Of a DNA stretch of 64,000 nt, positions 32,776 through 40,828 are shown piece by piece (within the stretch, counting starts at the first letter, position 1; every line of letters starts with the position of its first letter). The stretch spans positions 9,052,001 through 9,116,000 of the forward strand of contig NZ_CP107958.1 in assembly GCF_036075115.1 (NCBI RefSeq), written 5' to 3'. The notes under the pieces were generated by a model. The model had not been told where the DNA came from and searched no databases. It saw only the letters and a program-made list of their open reading frames with translations. The stretch comes from Streptomyces sp. NBC_00377 (lineage in GTDB: Bacteria; Actinomycetota; Actinomycetes; Streptomycetales; Streptomycetaceae). A program made the position numbers and the translations under genes.

Positions 32776-33942
32776 TCAGGCCTTGGGCGTGTCCTTCAGC
32801 GCCGCCTCGCAGGAGGGCCAGTCGTGAAAGTCGTGCTGCGCACTCCACAGGCGGTGGGCTGCCTTGATGTTCCACTCCGGGTCGAACGCCCGCAGCGGGG
32901 TGCCGCCGAGCTCGCGCAGGCGGCCGTCGGAGATCTGGAAGACGCCCCAGTTGCGGCTGCCGTTGGTGTTGGGCAGGACCCACAACGGGTCCAGGAAGGA
33001 CGCGCAGCGGGCGACGGCCACTGCGGACGTGGGATCCTCGGTGAACACCTGACGGATCCGCTCCGCCACTCTGACCGGCGACCAGGTCGACATGCTCACC
33101 GTCCGGGCGTAGAGCGCCTTCTTGGTGTCCTCGTCGACCACGTTGTTGGCCGGCAGGCCCGCCAACACCTGGAAGGCGGTCAGCCTGCGCAGGGTCTCCG
33201 GCCCGAAGTCCCCGTCGACGGCGAGCCGGCCCTTCGCCGCCACCAGCAGGCTCTGGACCTCGCGCACGCACTCGTCGTGCTGGCCCATGCTCACCGATCT
33301 GCATGCGGGGGAGTACAGCAGCCCGTCGTCCGCCGCCGGTGACCCGTCGGCGGAACGACCGCCGGGCAGCCACACGAAACCGGCCACCAGCAGCACCGCG
33401 ACCACGGCCGCCAGTACCGCGAAACGGGGAGAGAGCTTCTCGGGCATCCGGGACCGTCCAGGCCGCCCCGCCGTCCCGAGCTCTATCTCCAGCGGGACGA
33501 CGTCGTCCGCCCCCGCGTCCGCCGCCACGGGAGATACGCCGTGCCTGGGCCCGGGCTCCGCAGCCCCGGCCTCAGCCGTGGTTGCCGCCGGGCTGGCCTC
33601 CCGGCTCGCGTCGGCGTCCGATCGTGCCACCGTCTCCGCTCCGGCCTCGGGTTCCGCTGCGGGGCTCTCCTTGGCGGTCCCGGTGGGTGCGTCCCGTTCG
33701 GTGTCCGCCAGTGCCCAGAGCCGGTGGAGGTCGCGGAGCTCCTCCGCACTGGCACCGCACACCTTGGCGAAGGAGTGCACGACCCGGTAGTCCGTCGGAA
33801 CACCGAGCCCCGAGCAGTACCGATGCAGACTGGAACCACTGACGCCCGCCTCCTTGCCGAGACGGTCGTACCCCCGGCCGCTGCGCTCCTTCAGCATGCG
33901 AAGACAGGCGGCGAACTTATCGGTATGCGGAGAGGCAACCAC
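32776..33942 (-). CDS. Membrane HTH protein with external peptidoglycan-binding and degenerate lysozyme-like domains
   Basis: 388 residues from GTG 33942 (AAGGG upstream; TTG 33960 is an alternative). Residues about 10-60 are an XRE-like HTH (LGKEAGVSGSSLHRYCSGLG). A 90-residue Ala/Glu linker leads to one membrane span at about 175-193 (FAVLAAVVAVLLVAGFVWLP). Outside lie a peptidoglycan-binding domain (213-282, VDGDFGPETLRRL) and a lysozyme-like domain (289-380) with NGSRNWGVFQIS and FDPEWNIKAAHRL. Related lytic domains read RCES; here it is RCAS (312-315), so the catalytic Glu appears lost. The layout is that of a one-component receptor that could bind wall material outside and DNA inside. 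It is convergent with the wall-hydrolase operon. Confidence 0.8.
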   Translation of the reverse strand: MVASPHTDKFAACLRMLKERSGRGYDRLGKEAGVSGSSLHRYCSGLGVPTDYRVVHSFAKVCGASAEELRDLHRLWALADTERDAPTGTAKESPAAEPEAGAETVARSDADASREASPAATTAEAGAAEPGPRHGVSPVAADAGADDVVPLEIELGTAGRPGRSRMPEKLSPRFAVLAAVVAVLLVAGFVWLPGGRSADGSPAADDGLLYSPACRSVSMGQHDECVREVQSLLVAAKGRLAVDGDFGPETLRRLTAFQVLAGLPANNVVDEDTKKALYARTVSMSTWSPVRVAERIRQVFTEDPTSAVAVARCASFLDPLWVLPNTNGSRNWGVFQISDGRLRELGGTPLRAFDPEWNIKAAHRLWSAQHDFHDWPSCEAALKDTPKA

Positions 33943-34067
33943 ACTTCCACCCTTGCTCAAGCCCCTACTGACGGGTAGAAGCTACACCGCACGCCGGAGC
34001 GCGTGCGCCCTTTCGCCCATGCAATACGATCGCCATTAGTCTTTCTCTCGACGCAATTCGAAGCAAT

Positions 34068-34289
34068 GTGAGCTCTTTCAGCGTGGCCGCTGATCGGGTG
34101 ACGGGATCGGGGCCCGCAACGCACGAGGCTCCCGTGCCGTTGGGGGAGGTGTTCGAAGTCTCAACCCACAGGCACAGGAGCCGCGTTGGTTCCGTATTCT
34201 GCCGCACTCGACCTGCCCCATGCCCTGGTCGAGTGGGTCACGATGCTCATCGTCACCCGCGACGGTGACCGCCGCTGCAAGCTCCCACC
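34068..34289 (+). mobile_element. IS5-like element copy D, left end only
   Basis: The terminal repeat GTGAGCTCTTTCAG (34068-34081) matches the ATGAGGTCTTTCAG end of copy A at 12 of 14 positions. It is followed by GGGGGAGGTGTTCGAAGTC and the coding start [25 protein letters not shown]. Everything after about 34289 is lost and a different gene remnant follows. Confidence 0.8.
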
Positions 34290-34445
34290 GGCGACGGGCA
34301 CAAGGTGTCGCAGTGGAGCATCTATGACGGTGCCGGCCTGGGACACGGGCCGCGCGCGGCCGCACTGCGCGCGGTGTGCTCCTGCGGTTGGACCGGGCCG
34401 GAGCAGCAACTCGATTGGGATGAGATCGGAGACGGGCAATTCGCG
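34290..34445 (+). pseudogene. Internal fragment of a conserved-looking Streptomyces protein
   Basis: Directly after IS copy D the frame reads TGDGHKVSQWSIYDGAGLGH, then PRAAALRAVCSCGWTGPEQQ and LDWDEIGD. This has the CxCGW style of small hypothetical proteins common in Streptomyces. The start is cut by the IS end and the rest degenerates after about 50 codons. From 34446 to 34876 I see no gene; promoter elements of the downstream oxidoreductase should lie there. Confidence 0.4.
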
Positions 34446-34876
34446 CGTCGGGCTCAGGCGAAGGGTATGCGCTGGTCTGGCGGGTCCTGGCTGCGGGGGA
34501 GTCGGTCCTGCGGTGGTGCCAAGGCCAAGCGTGTGGCCTTCCTGGGGGCTGACCAGAGCCGGGCCGGCGGTATTGGTCCGGGACGAGGGAGTTCCTTCTT
34601 CATGCGGCCGCGCCGGCGGCCCCGGCTCGACGGCGCCCCTGGCCTGTTCGGCCAACGCGCTCCTCCTGTGGTCGGGATCCTCACTGCACCTGAGTAGTCA
34701 CCGTTCATCCGTTCATCCGGAAGTAAACCCGCAGGACAGCGGGTTCCATCGGCGGAGATGCACCGCGTCTGGCGTCCTTGGACACTCCCGACGGGAGCGT
34801 CCTTCCTGGGATCGGCGCGGATGTTGAGTATGTGCTACTCACATGTCCGCGGTGTCGGCCTGATATCGATGGATAC

Positions 34877-35797
34877 ATGCGCCGAGTAATGCAGAGCAGG
34901 TTGGGTGGTCCGGATGTTCTCGAGGTCGTCGAGGTTGATGTGCCGCAACCTGGACCGGCAGAGGTCCTGGTCGAGGTGAAGGCCGCCGGCGTGAATCCGG
35001 TGGACTGGAAGGTGCGCACCGGGGGAGGCCTGGGCGAACCGCCCTTCTCGGTCGGCTGGGACGTCTCAGGAGTGGTGGCGGGCGTCGGGGCCGGTGTGAC
35101 GCGCTTCAGGCCCGGAGACGAGGTCTTCGGAATGCCACGGTTTCCGGCCGAGGCGGGAGCGTACGCGCAGTTCGTGACCGCTCCGTCGAGACACCTTGTT
35201 CTCAAGCCGCCCGGCATGAGCCATGTCCAAGCGGCGGGCCTTCCCCTAGCGGGTCTTACCGCTTGGCAGGCGCTGGTGGCGGTGGCTGGGCTCGCTGTCG
35301 GAGAGCGGGTACTCATTCCGGCTGCGGCGGGAGGCGTCGGCCACCTCGCGGTTCAGATCGCCAAGGCTCACGGCGCCTACGTCATCGCGACCGCCAGCGG
35401 AGCAAAGCACGATTTCGTCAGGGGCCTCGGCGCCGATGAGGTCATCGACTACAGGAGCTCTGAAGTGAGCTCGCAGGTGCGAGACGTCGATGTCCTTCTG
35501 GCTACCATCGCCGGGCAGATCCGGGACCTGGCTGAGGTGTTGGTGCCCGGTGGCCGAGTCGTCGCACTCAACGGCGTCGATGCGGACACGGTTCGATGGG
35601 CCGCGCAGAACGGTCTGCGAGCCGACTTCATGCTGGTGGAGCCTGATCGGGCCGACCTGGAAACCCTGGCTTCTCTCGCCGAAGAAGGTCGGATCACGGT
35701 CCACATCGATCGCACGTTTCCTCTTGACCAGGTGATCGACGCCCACCGCCTGGGCGAGGAGGGTCGAACCACAGGGAAGATCGTTCTGATTCCGTAG
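34877..35797 (+). CDS. Zinc-free MDR-family NADP-dependent oxidoreductase
   Basis: 306 residues from ATG 34877 (ATG 34889 is also possible). The MDR catalytic fold shows VLVEVKAAGVNPVDWKVRTG and GWDVSGVV; the cofactor fold has IPAAAGGVGHLAVQIAKAHG near 147-166. A GADEVIDYRSSE segment, typical of quinone-reductase-like members, follows. No structural or catalytic zinc ligands are apparent. The TAG stop ends at 35797 and the terminal repeat of IS copy A begins at 35798, so the insertion lies exactly at the end of this gene and leaves it intact. Substrate unknown. Confidence 0.85.
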   Translation: MRRVMQSRLGGPDVLEVVEVDVPQPGPAEVLVEVKAAGVNPVDWKVRTGGGLGEPPFSVGWDVSGVVAGVGAGVTRFRPGDEVFGMPRFPAEAGAYAQFVTAPSRHLVLKPPGMSHVQAAGLPLAGLTAWQALVAVAGLAVGERVLIPAAAGGVGHLAVQIAKAHGAYVIATASGAKHDFVRGLGADEVIDYRSSEVSSQVRDVDVLLATIAGQIRDLAEVLVPGGRVVALNGVDADTVRWAAQNGLRADFMLVEPDRADLETLASLAEEGRITVHIDRTFPLDQVIDAHRLGEEGRTTGKIVLIP

Positions 35798-36572
35798 ATG
35801 AGGTCTTTCAGCGTTGCCGCTCCAGGGTGAGGACCGCTGCTGCGATTGACGACAGTCGATTCGGGCTGCACCGTGCTCTCCGGAAGATACGCCAGGACTT
35901 CTGACGGGCGACTCCGTCCTCGATCGGGGCTCGCACCCTCGACAGCGCCCGGTTTACGGTCTGTTGGGTGAGCGTCAGTTCGCTTCTCGCAGGCCGTCTG
36001 GCCGGTGTGGTCACCCACGCGCCGGCGCCGATGCAAGCGCGATCGGCGAGGATCGGCACCCGTTGGCGCTCGCAGATCCTGATGATCCGGTGGGTACGTG
36101 TGCGGTGAGGTTGTGGCAGCGCCCCGGCAGGGCTGAGGGGACGGCTACAGCAGTCGGCCGTGGGGATCGGTGATCACCCGCACGTTCACTCCATGCCGAC
36201 GGTGCTTGGCCGAGTAGTCGGCCCTCATCGAGGCGGTCGCACTCGGCCAGGGTGCCGTCGAGCAGGACGAACGCTGGGTGCGCCTCACTCAGAGTACGCA
36301 GCAGACCGGGGCGCGGGCGGCCAGGAGATCGATGACCGCGGTGGTGTAGGCATGCGCGGTGCCGACCGAGATGCCGAACCCGGCGGCGATCTGTGCGAGG
36401 AGCTCGTGCTTGCGCAGGTACATCAGAGCGACAACAGCATGCTGGTGCCGTGGGAGCTTGCACTGTCGGTCACCTTCACGGGTGACGACGAGCATGGCGA
36501 CCCACCCGACGAGCCTTGTGCGTAGTGGCCAAGGTTGCCGTGACCCGATCGGTGGCCTCTGAAAGACCTCAT
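35798..36572 (-). mobile_element. IS5-like element copy A, complete ends, broken transposase
   Basis: ATGAGGTCTTTCAG (35798-35811) and CTGAAAGACCTCAT (36559-36572) are perfect 14-bp terminal inverted repeats enclosing 775 bp. The minus strand encodes a transposase in pieces: [20 protein letters not shown] with the HTH segment [20 protein letters not shown] (36495 to about 36290), a shifted middle with HPAFVLLDGTLAECDRL, and the C-terminus VARQKSWRIFRRARCSPNRL to VLTLERQR, whose stop at 35808 lies in the terminal repeat. At least two frameshifts make it non-autonomous. No clear target duplication is seen. Confidence 0.88.
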
Positions 36573-36731
36573 TGGTCGACAGCTCCCTGCTTCAGGTCCC
36601 TGCACAGTCGCCTACAAGGGGCCCGTGCGAAGAAACGAGTACCTCTTACTCATCCGGTGGCCTCGCGAGTGGTCCAGCGTTGCTCGTGGGCATGGGCTAC
36701 CGGCTCATTGCCATGAGACCTAGGAGGACTG

Positions 36732-37091
36732 ATGAGCGCGCACGGCCATGTGGACCTGGGCCACACGGTGGCGGGATGGACCGGCACCTTCATCGCCGTG
36801 GCCGGCTTCGGGATCGCCGGCATCGGCGTGATAGCCGTCTCGGCCCTCGTGATCGCCGCTGGGGCTGCGACCGTCCTACTCGCTGCGGGCGTCACGTGGG
36901 TGCTCCACCTGGCCGGATGGGGAAAGCCGAGCGGACCTCGTCCCGATGACCAATGGGACTGGCGTGTGCGCGATCTGAGTGCGCGCGGCGGCCACCCGCA
37001 CTGTCTCGGATGCCGCATGGCCGGCCGGCGACCGGCCACTGTCGTGGAGGGTCGTCATCCGATGCAGGAAACCGCTGACGCCGGGATCTAA
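36732..37091 (+). CDS. Small HGxxPAAW-like membrane protein
   Basis: 119 residues with an ideal ribosome site, TAGGAGGACTG, before the ATG. The N-terminus HGHVDLGHTVAGWTG resembles the HGxxPAAW signature of small actinobacterial membrane proteins. Two hydrophobic stretches (about 18-40 and 43-65) are followed by HLAGWGKPSGPRPDDQWDWR and a Cys/His-containing tail (HPHCLGCRMAGRRP). Function of the family is unknown. It lies between two IS5-like copies, separated from copy A by 160 bases, and is intact. Confidence 0.65.
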   Translation: MSAHGHVDLGHTVAGWTGTFIAVAGFGIAGIGVIAVSALVIAAGAATVLLAAGVTWVLHLAGWGKPSGPRPDDQWDWRVRDLSARGGHPHCLGCRMAGRRPATVVEGRHPMQETADAGI

Positions 37092-37118
37092 GGCAAGTTA
37101 ATCCTCTGCGAGCCCTTA

Positions 37119-37520
37119 CTGAGCTTTTTCAGAGTGGTCACCGATGGGGTGATGGTGAGGTGGGCCGCAACGCACGAGGCACCGGTGCCGTCGAGGGAGG
37201 TGTTCGAAGTCTCAACTCGTCAGCGCAGGTGCCTCGTTGGTTATCTATCCTGCCGCACTCGATCTGCCCCACGCGTTGGTCGAGTGGGTCACCATGCTCA
37301 TCGTCACCCGCGAGGGTGACCGCCGCTGCAAGCTCCCGCCGCACCAACGTGCGCTCGTCGCTCTGGTGTCCTGCGCAAGCATGACACCCTGGCCCGGATC
37401 GCGGCCGGCTTCGGCATCTCGGTGGGTACCGCCCATGCCTACACCACCGCCGTGATCAGCCTTCTCGCTGGTCGGGCACCGGGCCTGCTCAAGGCCCTGC
37501 GCGAACACGAACCGGAAGAT
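37119..37520 (+). mobile_element. IS5-like element copy C, right part missing
   Basis: The left end CTGAGCTTTTTCAG (37119-37132) matches copy A's terminal repeat at 11 of 14 positions. The frame [34 protein letters not shown] is followed by a one-base deletion, after which [20 protein letters not shown] continues in another frame to LLKALREHEPEDRD. The DDE domain and right end are absent. Confidence 0.8.
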
Positions 37521-37529
37521 CGCGATGCA

Positions 37530-37745
37530 GCCCGAATCGAATGACGTCAATCGCCAGGGCCGTCCTCACCCTGAAGAGGCAGCGCTGAAAACGCTCGATG
37601 AATGCGCGCGACAAGGGCATGCCGTGCTGCAAGCCGGTCGGCGTTGTCGGTGAAAGGGTGGGCGGTGTGTCCCCCCTCAGGGTCTTGACGTGGGAGGCGT
37701 CGGCCACGCAGCGACACCAGTCCGGCCAGGAGGTCGCGTTGTGTT
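37530..37745 (-). pseudogene. Possible decayed IS5-type transposase piece
   Basis: On the minus strand WPDWCRCVADASHVKTLRGD resembles the Asp-containing DASHVxAxKGG region of IS5-family transposases. The expected following motifs are scrambled over other frames. It is short and uncertain, but it fits the IS debris around it. Confidence 0.25.
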
Positions 37746-37758
37746 CGCCGGCAGGACT

Positions 37759-38793
37759 TCAGGTGACCGCTGGCGTGCCCGCCTCCGCCGTCTGCCGATG
37801 CACCTCCCGTGAGTGCGCAGGAATCTGTGGGGAACGGCGGGGTGCACCGAGCATGTCGAGAGCCACCTCCGCGGCGGCCAGGTCCTGGACGCCGAGGCCG
37901 ATGAGCTTGCAGATGGTGATTTCCTCGTCGTTCTCGCGGCCGGGTGCCGTTCCGGCGAGGACCTCACCGAGTTCCGCGTCGACCCGGCGGTCCTCTTCCG
38001 CAAGCCGTGACAGATCGCCGTGGACGGCGGTGAGTTCACGGCTGTCGACCACGATCCGGTCCGCCCGTCTCAGGCTGTCGGAGGTCAGCTCCGCCTTCGT
38101 CGGATCGTCGGCGCCGACCGCGTTGATGTGCACTCCGGGTGTCAGCCATGAGGCGCGCACCAGTGGTTCGGTGCTGGAGGTCGCGGTCACCACTACGTCG
38201 GCGCCGTCGAACGCGGCGTGGGCGCTGTCCACGCCGATGACGCGCAGATCCGGCCGCCTGGCATGCAACGCGGCGGCGAGCGACTGGACGTGGGACGCGC
38301 GCCGTCCCCACACGCGTACGTCGCGCAGCGGGAGTTCGTCGGCCACGGCGAGCGTCTGGAGGTAGGCCTGAGTGCCGGTGCCGATGACCCCCAGGACGCG
38401 GGAGTCGCGCCGCGCCATCATCCGCGCGGCGAGGGCTCCCGCGGCGGCCGTCCGCACGTCCGAGAGGTGGTGCTCGTCGTCCAGGAGTGCCCGCAGGTCA
38501 CCGGTCGCCGCGTCGAAGACGGCAATGACGCCGCTCGTGGGTGTTCCTGCGCGACGTGCACGCTCGAGGAACCACGAGGCGACCTTGACGGTGAAGACCT
38601 GCCGGCCCGGCAGCCACGCCGACTTCACGTGGACGTCGCCGTCGGGACCGGCAGGAGCGAACACGGCGGCCGGTGAGTCCCCGAGCCCTCGGCTGTAGTC
38701 ACGCAGGGCGGCAGCGACGGGCTCCAGCACGTCCCGGTAGCCGACCGTGCTGCGGATCTCCTGCGGCCCGAAGTAGGCGGGCCCGCCGATCAC
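37759..38793 (-). CDS. Ornithine cyclodeaminase / mu-crystallin family protein
   Basis: 344 residues from GTG 38793, whose GTGA overlaps the PhzF-like stop. The family pattern is clear: Lys70 in FTVKVASWFLER, SGVIAVFDAATGDLRALLDD, then LSDVRTAAAGALAARMMARR with the conserved Arg, and the NAD fold VLGVIGTGTQAYLQTLAVAD near 133-152. VVVTATSSTEPLV and GVHINAVGADDPTKAEL follow. Members include ornithine cyclodeaminase, alanine dehydrogenase, ketimine reductases and SbnB-type enzymes; the exact reaction cannot be chosen. Coupling with a PhzF-like isomerase suggests a short amino-acid-derived pathway under the divergent LysR regulator. Confidence 0.88.
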   Translation of the reverse strand: MIGGPAYFGPQEIRSTVGYRDVLEPVAAALRDYSRGLGDSPAAVFAPAGPDGDVHVKSAWLPGRQVFTVKVASWFLERARRAGTPTSGVIAVFDAATGDLRALLDDEHHLSDVRTAAAGALAARMMARRDSRVLGVIGTGTQAYLQTLAVADELPLRDVRVWGRRASHVQSLAAALHARRPDLRVIGVDSAHAAFDGADVVVTATSSTEPLVRASWLTPGVHINAVGADDPTKAELTSDSLRRADRIVVDSRELTAVHGDLSRLAEEDRRVDAELGEVLAGTAPGRENDEEITICKLIGLGVQDLAAAEVALDMLGAPRRSPQIPAHSREVHRQTAEAGTPAVT

Positions 38794-39653
38794 TGCGGCA
38801 GCCCTTCGAGGCGCCCTCGGGCGACGACGGCGACCTCTCCGCCGACTCGCACGGAGGAGATGTCCTGTGGCCCGCCGTGGGCGCTGATCGTCATTTCGCT
38901 GGGGCGGCCGCAGAACTGGCCCTGGCGCAGCACCTGTCGGTCGCCGTCCCCGAGCCTTTCGTGCCGACGGAGGTAGGCGGCCACACACCCTGCCGCGCTG
39001 CCGGTGGCCACGTCCTCGACGACGCCGTCGTTGTTCCAGTGCCGTCCTTCCAGGGCGTCGGCGTCCAGAAGGTAGGCGAACTGCGCTCCGACCTGGGCCA
39101 GCGGTTGTGTGATGTCGGACGTGATCCTGGCCCGCTTCAGCGCTCCCGTCCGTACGGGAACGATCAGATAGCGCAGCCCGGTCGAGACGATCTCGGGACG
39201 CAGTTCGGCGTGGAGGTCCTCCTCGTCCAGGCAGAACCAGGAGGCCAGGTCGTTCAGCACGGGCCGTCCGAGGAAGTGGGGAGGGCCCTGGTCGAGAACG
39301 CTCGCGTATCTCCCGCGGGCACGGCGCTCGGTGACGACCTCCACCGTGCGCGCCTTCAGCTCGAGTGACCATGTACGGCTGGTGTCGCCGCCCGCCACGG
39401 CATGCAGAACGCTTGCCGCCCCGATGACCGGATGCCCGGCGAAATCCAGCTCCTCACTGAGATCGAACACCCGTGCCCGCCATGCGTCGCCCGCCTCATC
39501 CTTCTGATCCAGGAAGATGGATTCGAAGTGACGCATTTCCTCGGTGATCCGCTGCATTTGGGATCCGTTCAGGCCTGCTGCACCGGGAAAAACGGCAAGA
39601 CTGTTCCCGCTGAAAGGCGTTCCGCTGAAGACATCGACATGAAAGTAGTGCAT
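38790..39653 (-). CDS. PhzF-family isomerase/epimerase
   Basis: 287 residues starting MHYFHVDVFSGTPFSGNSLA with the PhzF signatures GNSLAVF and ITEEMRHFESIFL, where the Glu of FESIF corresponds to the catalytic acid. ELDFAGHPVIGAA and DVATGSAAGCVAAYL in the second half are also diagnostic. PhzF proteins have a diaminopimelate-epimerase-like fold and move double bonds or protons in small acids. The downstream ornithine-cyclodeaminase-like gene overlaps by four bases. It is divergent from a LysR gene with a GC-rich dyad between them. This is not a phenazine cluster: no other phz genes are nearby. Confidence 0.88.
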   Translation of the reverse strand: MHYFHVDVFSGTPFSGNSLAVFPGAAGLNGSQMQRITEEMRHFESIFLDQKDEAGDAWRARVFDLSEELDFAGHPVIGAASVLHAVAGGDTSRTWSLELKARTVEVVTERRARGRYASVLDQGPPHFLGRPVLNDLASWFCLDEEDLHAELRPEIVSTGLRYLIVPVRTGALKRARITSDITQPLAQVGAQFAYLLDADALEGRHWNNDGVVEDVATGSAAGCVAAYLRRHERLGDGDRQVLRQGQFCGRPSEMTISAHGGPQDISSVRVGGEVAVVARGRLEGLPQ

Positions 39654-39693
39654 AGAACAACGCTACCGATGGGCTGAAACGAGCGGAACCCTC

Positions 39694-39711
39694 CCCCTGA
39701 ACAGAGGGGGC
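39694..39711. promoter_or_regulatory. Dyad in LysR/PhzF divergent promoter
   Basis: CCCCCT-GAACAG-AGGGGG is a perfect 6-bp dyad lying 14 bases before the LysR start and 41 bases before the PhzF start. Its position makes it the best candidate LysR or autoregulatory site in the 71-base interval. Confidence 0.45.
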
Positions 39712-39724
39712 ATAGCATGTCGTT

Positions 39725-40579
39725 ATGGCCCCCGATCTCGAAACGGCACTGCTGCGCGCATTCGTCAGCTCCGTGCGGTCCGGAAGCATCAGCCGGGCCG
39801 CCGCGGCCCTCGGTCACAGCCAGCCCGCTCTCAGCAACCAGCTGCGCAGGCTCGAACGCACCGTGGGCCGGCGGCTGCTGCACCGCGGGACGACCGGTGT
39901 GTCCCTGACCAAGTCCGGAGAGATCTTCCTGCCCTACGCCGAGCGGATCCTCGCCATGTCCGCGCAGGCGCTCGCGGCGGCCGGCCCGGTTGTCACCGGA
40001 CACTGTGGTGTGGGGTTGATGGAGGACTTCGTGACGCCGTCGCTGGTCGAGGCGCTGAGCGATTTCAGTGGCCTCCACCCGGGCGCCAAGCTGGAACTGG
40101 TGACAGGCCCCGGGCCCTTGATGAAGCAGTCCCTCGCCGAGGGGCGGATCCAGCTCGCCCTGTGCGACCCCTTCTACCTGGCCGAGGCGCCTCGCTGGAC
40201 GGCACGCCTCCCACTGGCCTGGTCGGCTGCGCGGACCTTGGACCTGCGCCAGGACCCACTGCCACTTGTGCTCTTCTCCCAGCCGTGCCGCTGGCGGGCT
40301 CCCGTGTTCGACGCCCTGGAAGCCGCGGGGATCCGATGGGACGTCGTGTTCGAGAGCACGGCTCTGGGCGCAGTACAAGCCGCCGTGCGTGCCGGCCTCG
40401 GCGCCACCGCGCTGCTCCCGGCGAACGTGGAACCGGGGACGGCAGCCGAGGGGCTTCCCGCCCTCCCGGAGGTCGAGATCGCCCTGACCCGTCACACCGG
40501 GACAGGCGGCGACCCGCTCCTCGATGCCGTGGAGAACCTCCTGAGGCGACTGACCGACCTCGCGGCGTCGACAGGCTGA
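39725..40579 (+). CDS. LysR-family regulator of the PhzF/OCD operon
   Basis: 284 residues. The HTH lies at about 3-62: LETALLRAFVSSVRSGSISR, AAAALGHSQPALSNQLRRLE, then LLHRGTTGVSLTKSGEIFLP. The effector domain begins near 90 (GHCGVGLMEDFVTPSLVEAL). It is somewhat shorter than a typical LysR protein but intact. Divergent orientation and the 71-base interval with a dyad indicate control of the PhzF-like and ornithine-cyclodeaminase-like genes. Confidence 0.9.
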   Translation: MAPDLETALLRAFVSSVRSGSISRAAAALGHSQPALSNQLRRLERTVGRRLLHRGTTGVSLTKSGEIFLPYAERILAMSAQALAAAGPVVTGHCGVGLMEDFVTPSLVEALSDFSGLHPGAKLELVTGPGPLMKQSLAEGRIQLALCDPFYLAEAPRWTARLPLAWSAARTLDLRQDPLPLVLFSQPCRWRAPVFDALEAAGIRWDVVFESTALGAVQAAVRAGLGATALLPANVEPGTAAEGLPALPEVEIALTRHTGTGGDPLLDAVENLLRRLTDLAASTG

Positions 40580-40828
40580 AGGACGAAACCGACGCCAGGT
40601 CCGGCAGTGGGAAAACAAGACGGTCCGCCCCCGTCGCCGCCCACGAACGAAACGCAGGCGGGATGAATGTGACTCCAACCGCCGCCCGGATGGGCCGTAA
40701 TCACTTACGCTCGCCGGCCTCGCGTTTGAATCCATTCTCTCGCCATGCGCCGGCAGGGCTGTCGGTCCCCATTCGAGAAGAAAAGCAGTTCACTTGGTCA
40801 TGGCCGACGCCGGAGTGAGTCTTCGGCT

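Noticed and set aside
38790-39653. Phenazine biosynthesis cluster suggested by the PhzF-like gene
   Set aside because: None of the other phz enzymes is present and PhzF-fold proteins are widespread outside phenazine pathways.
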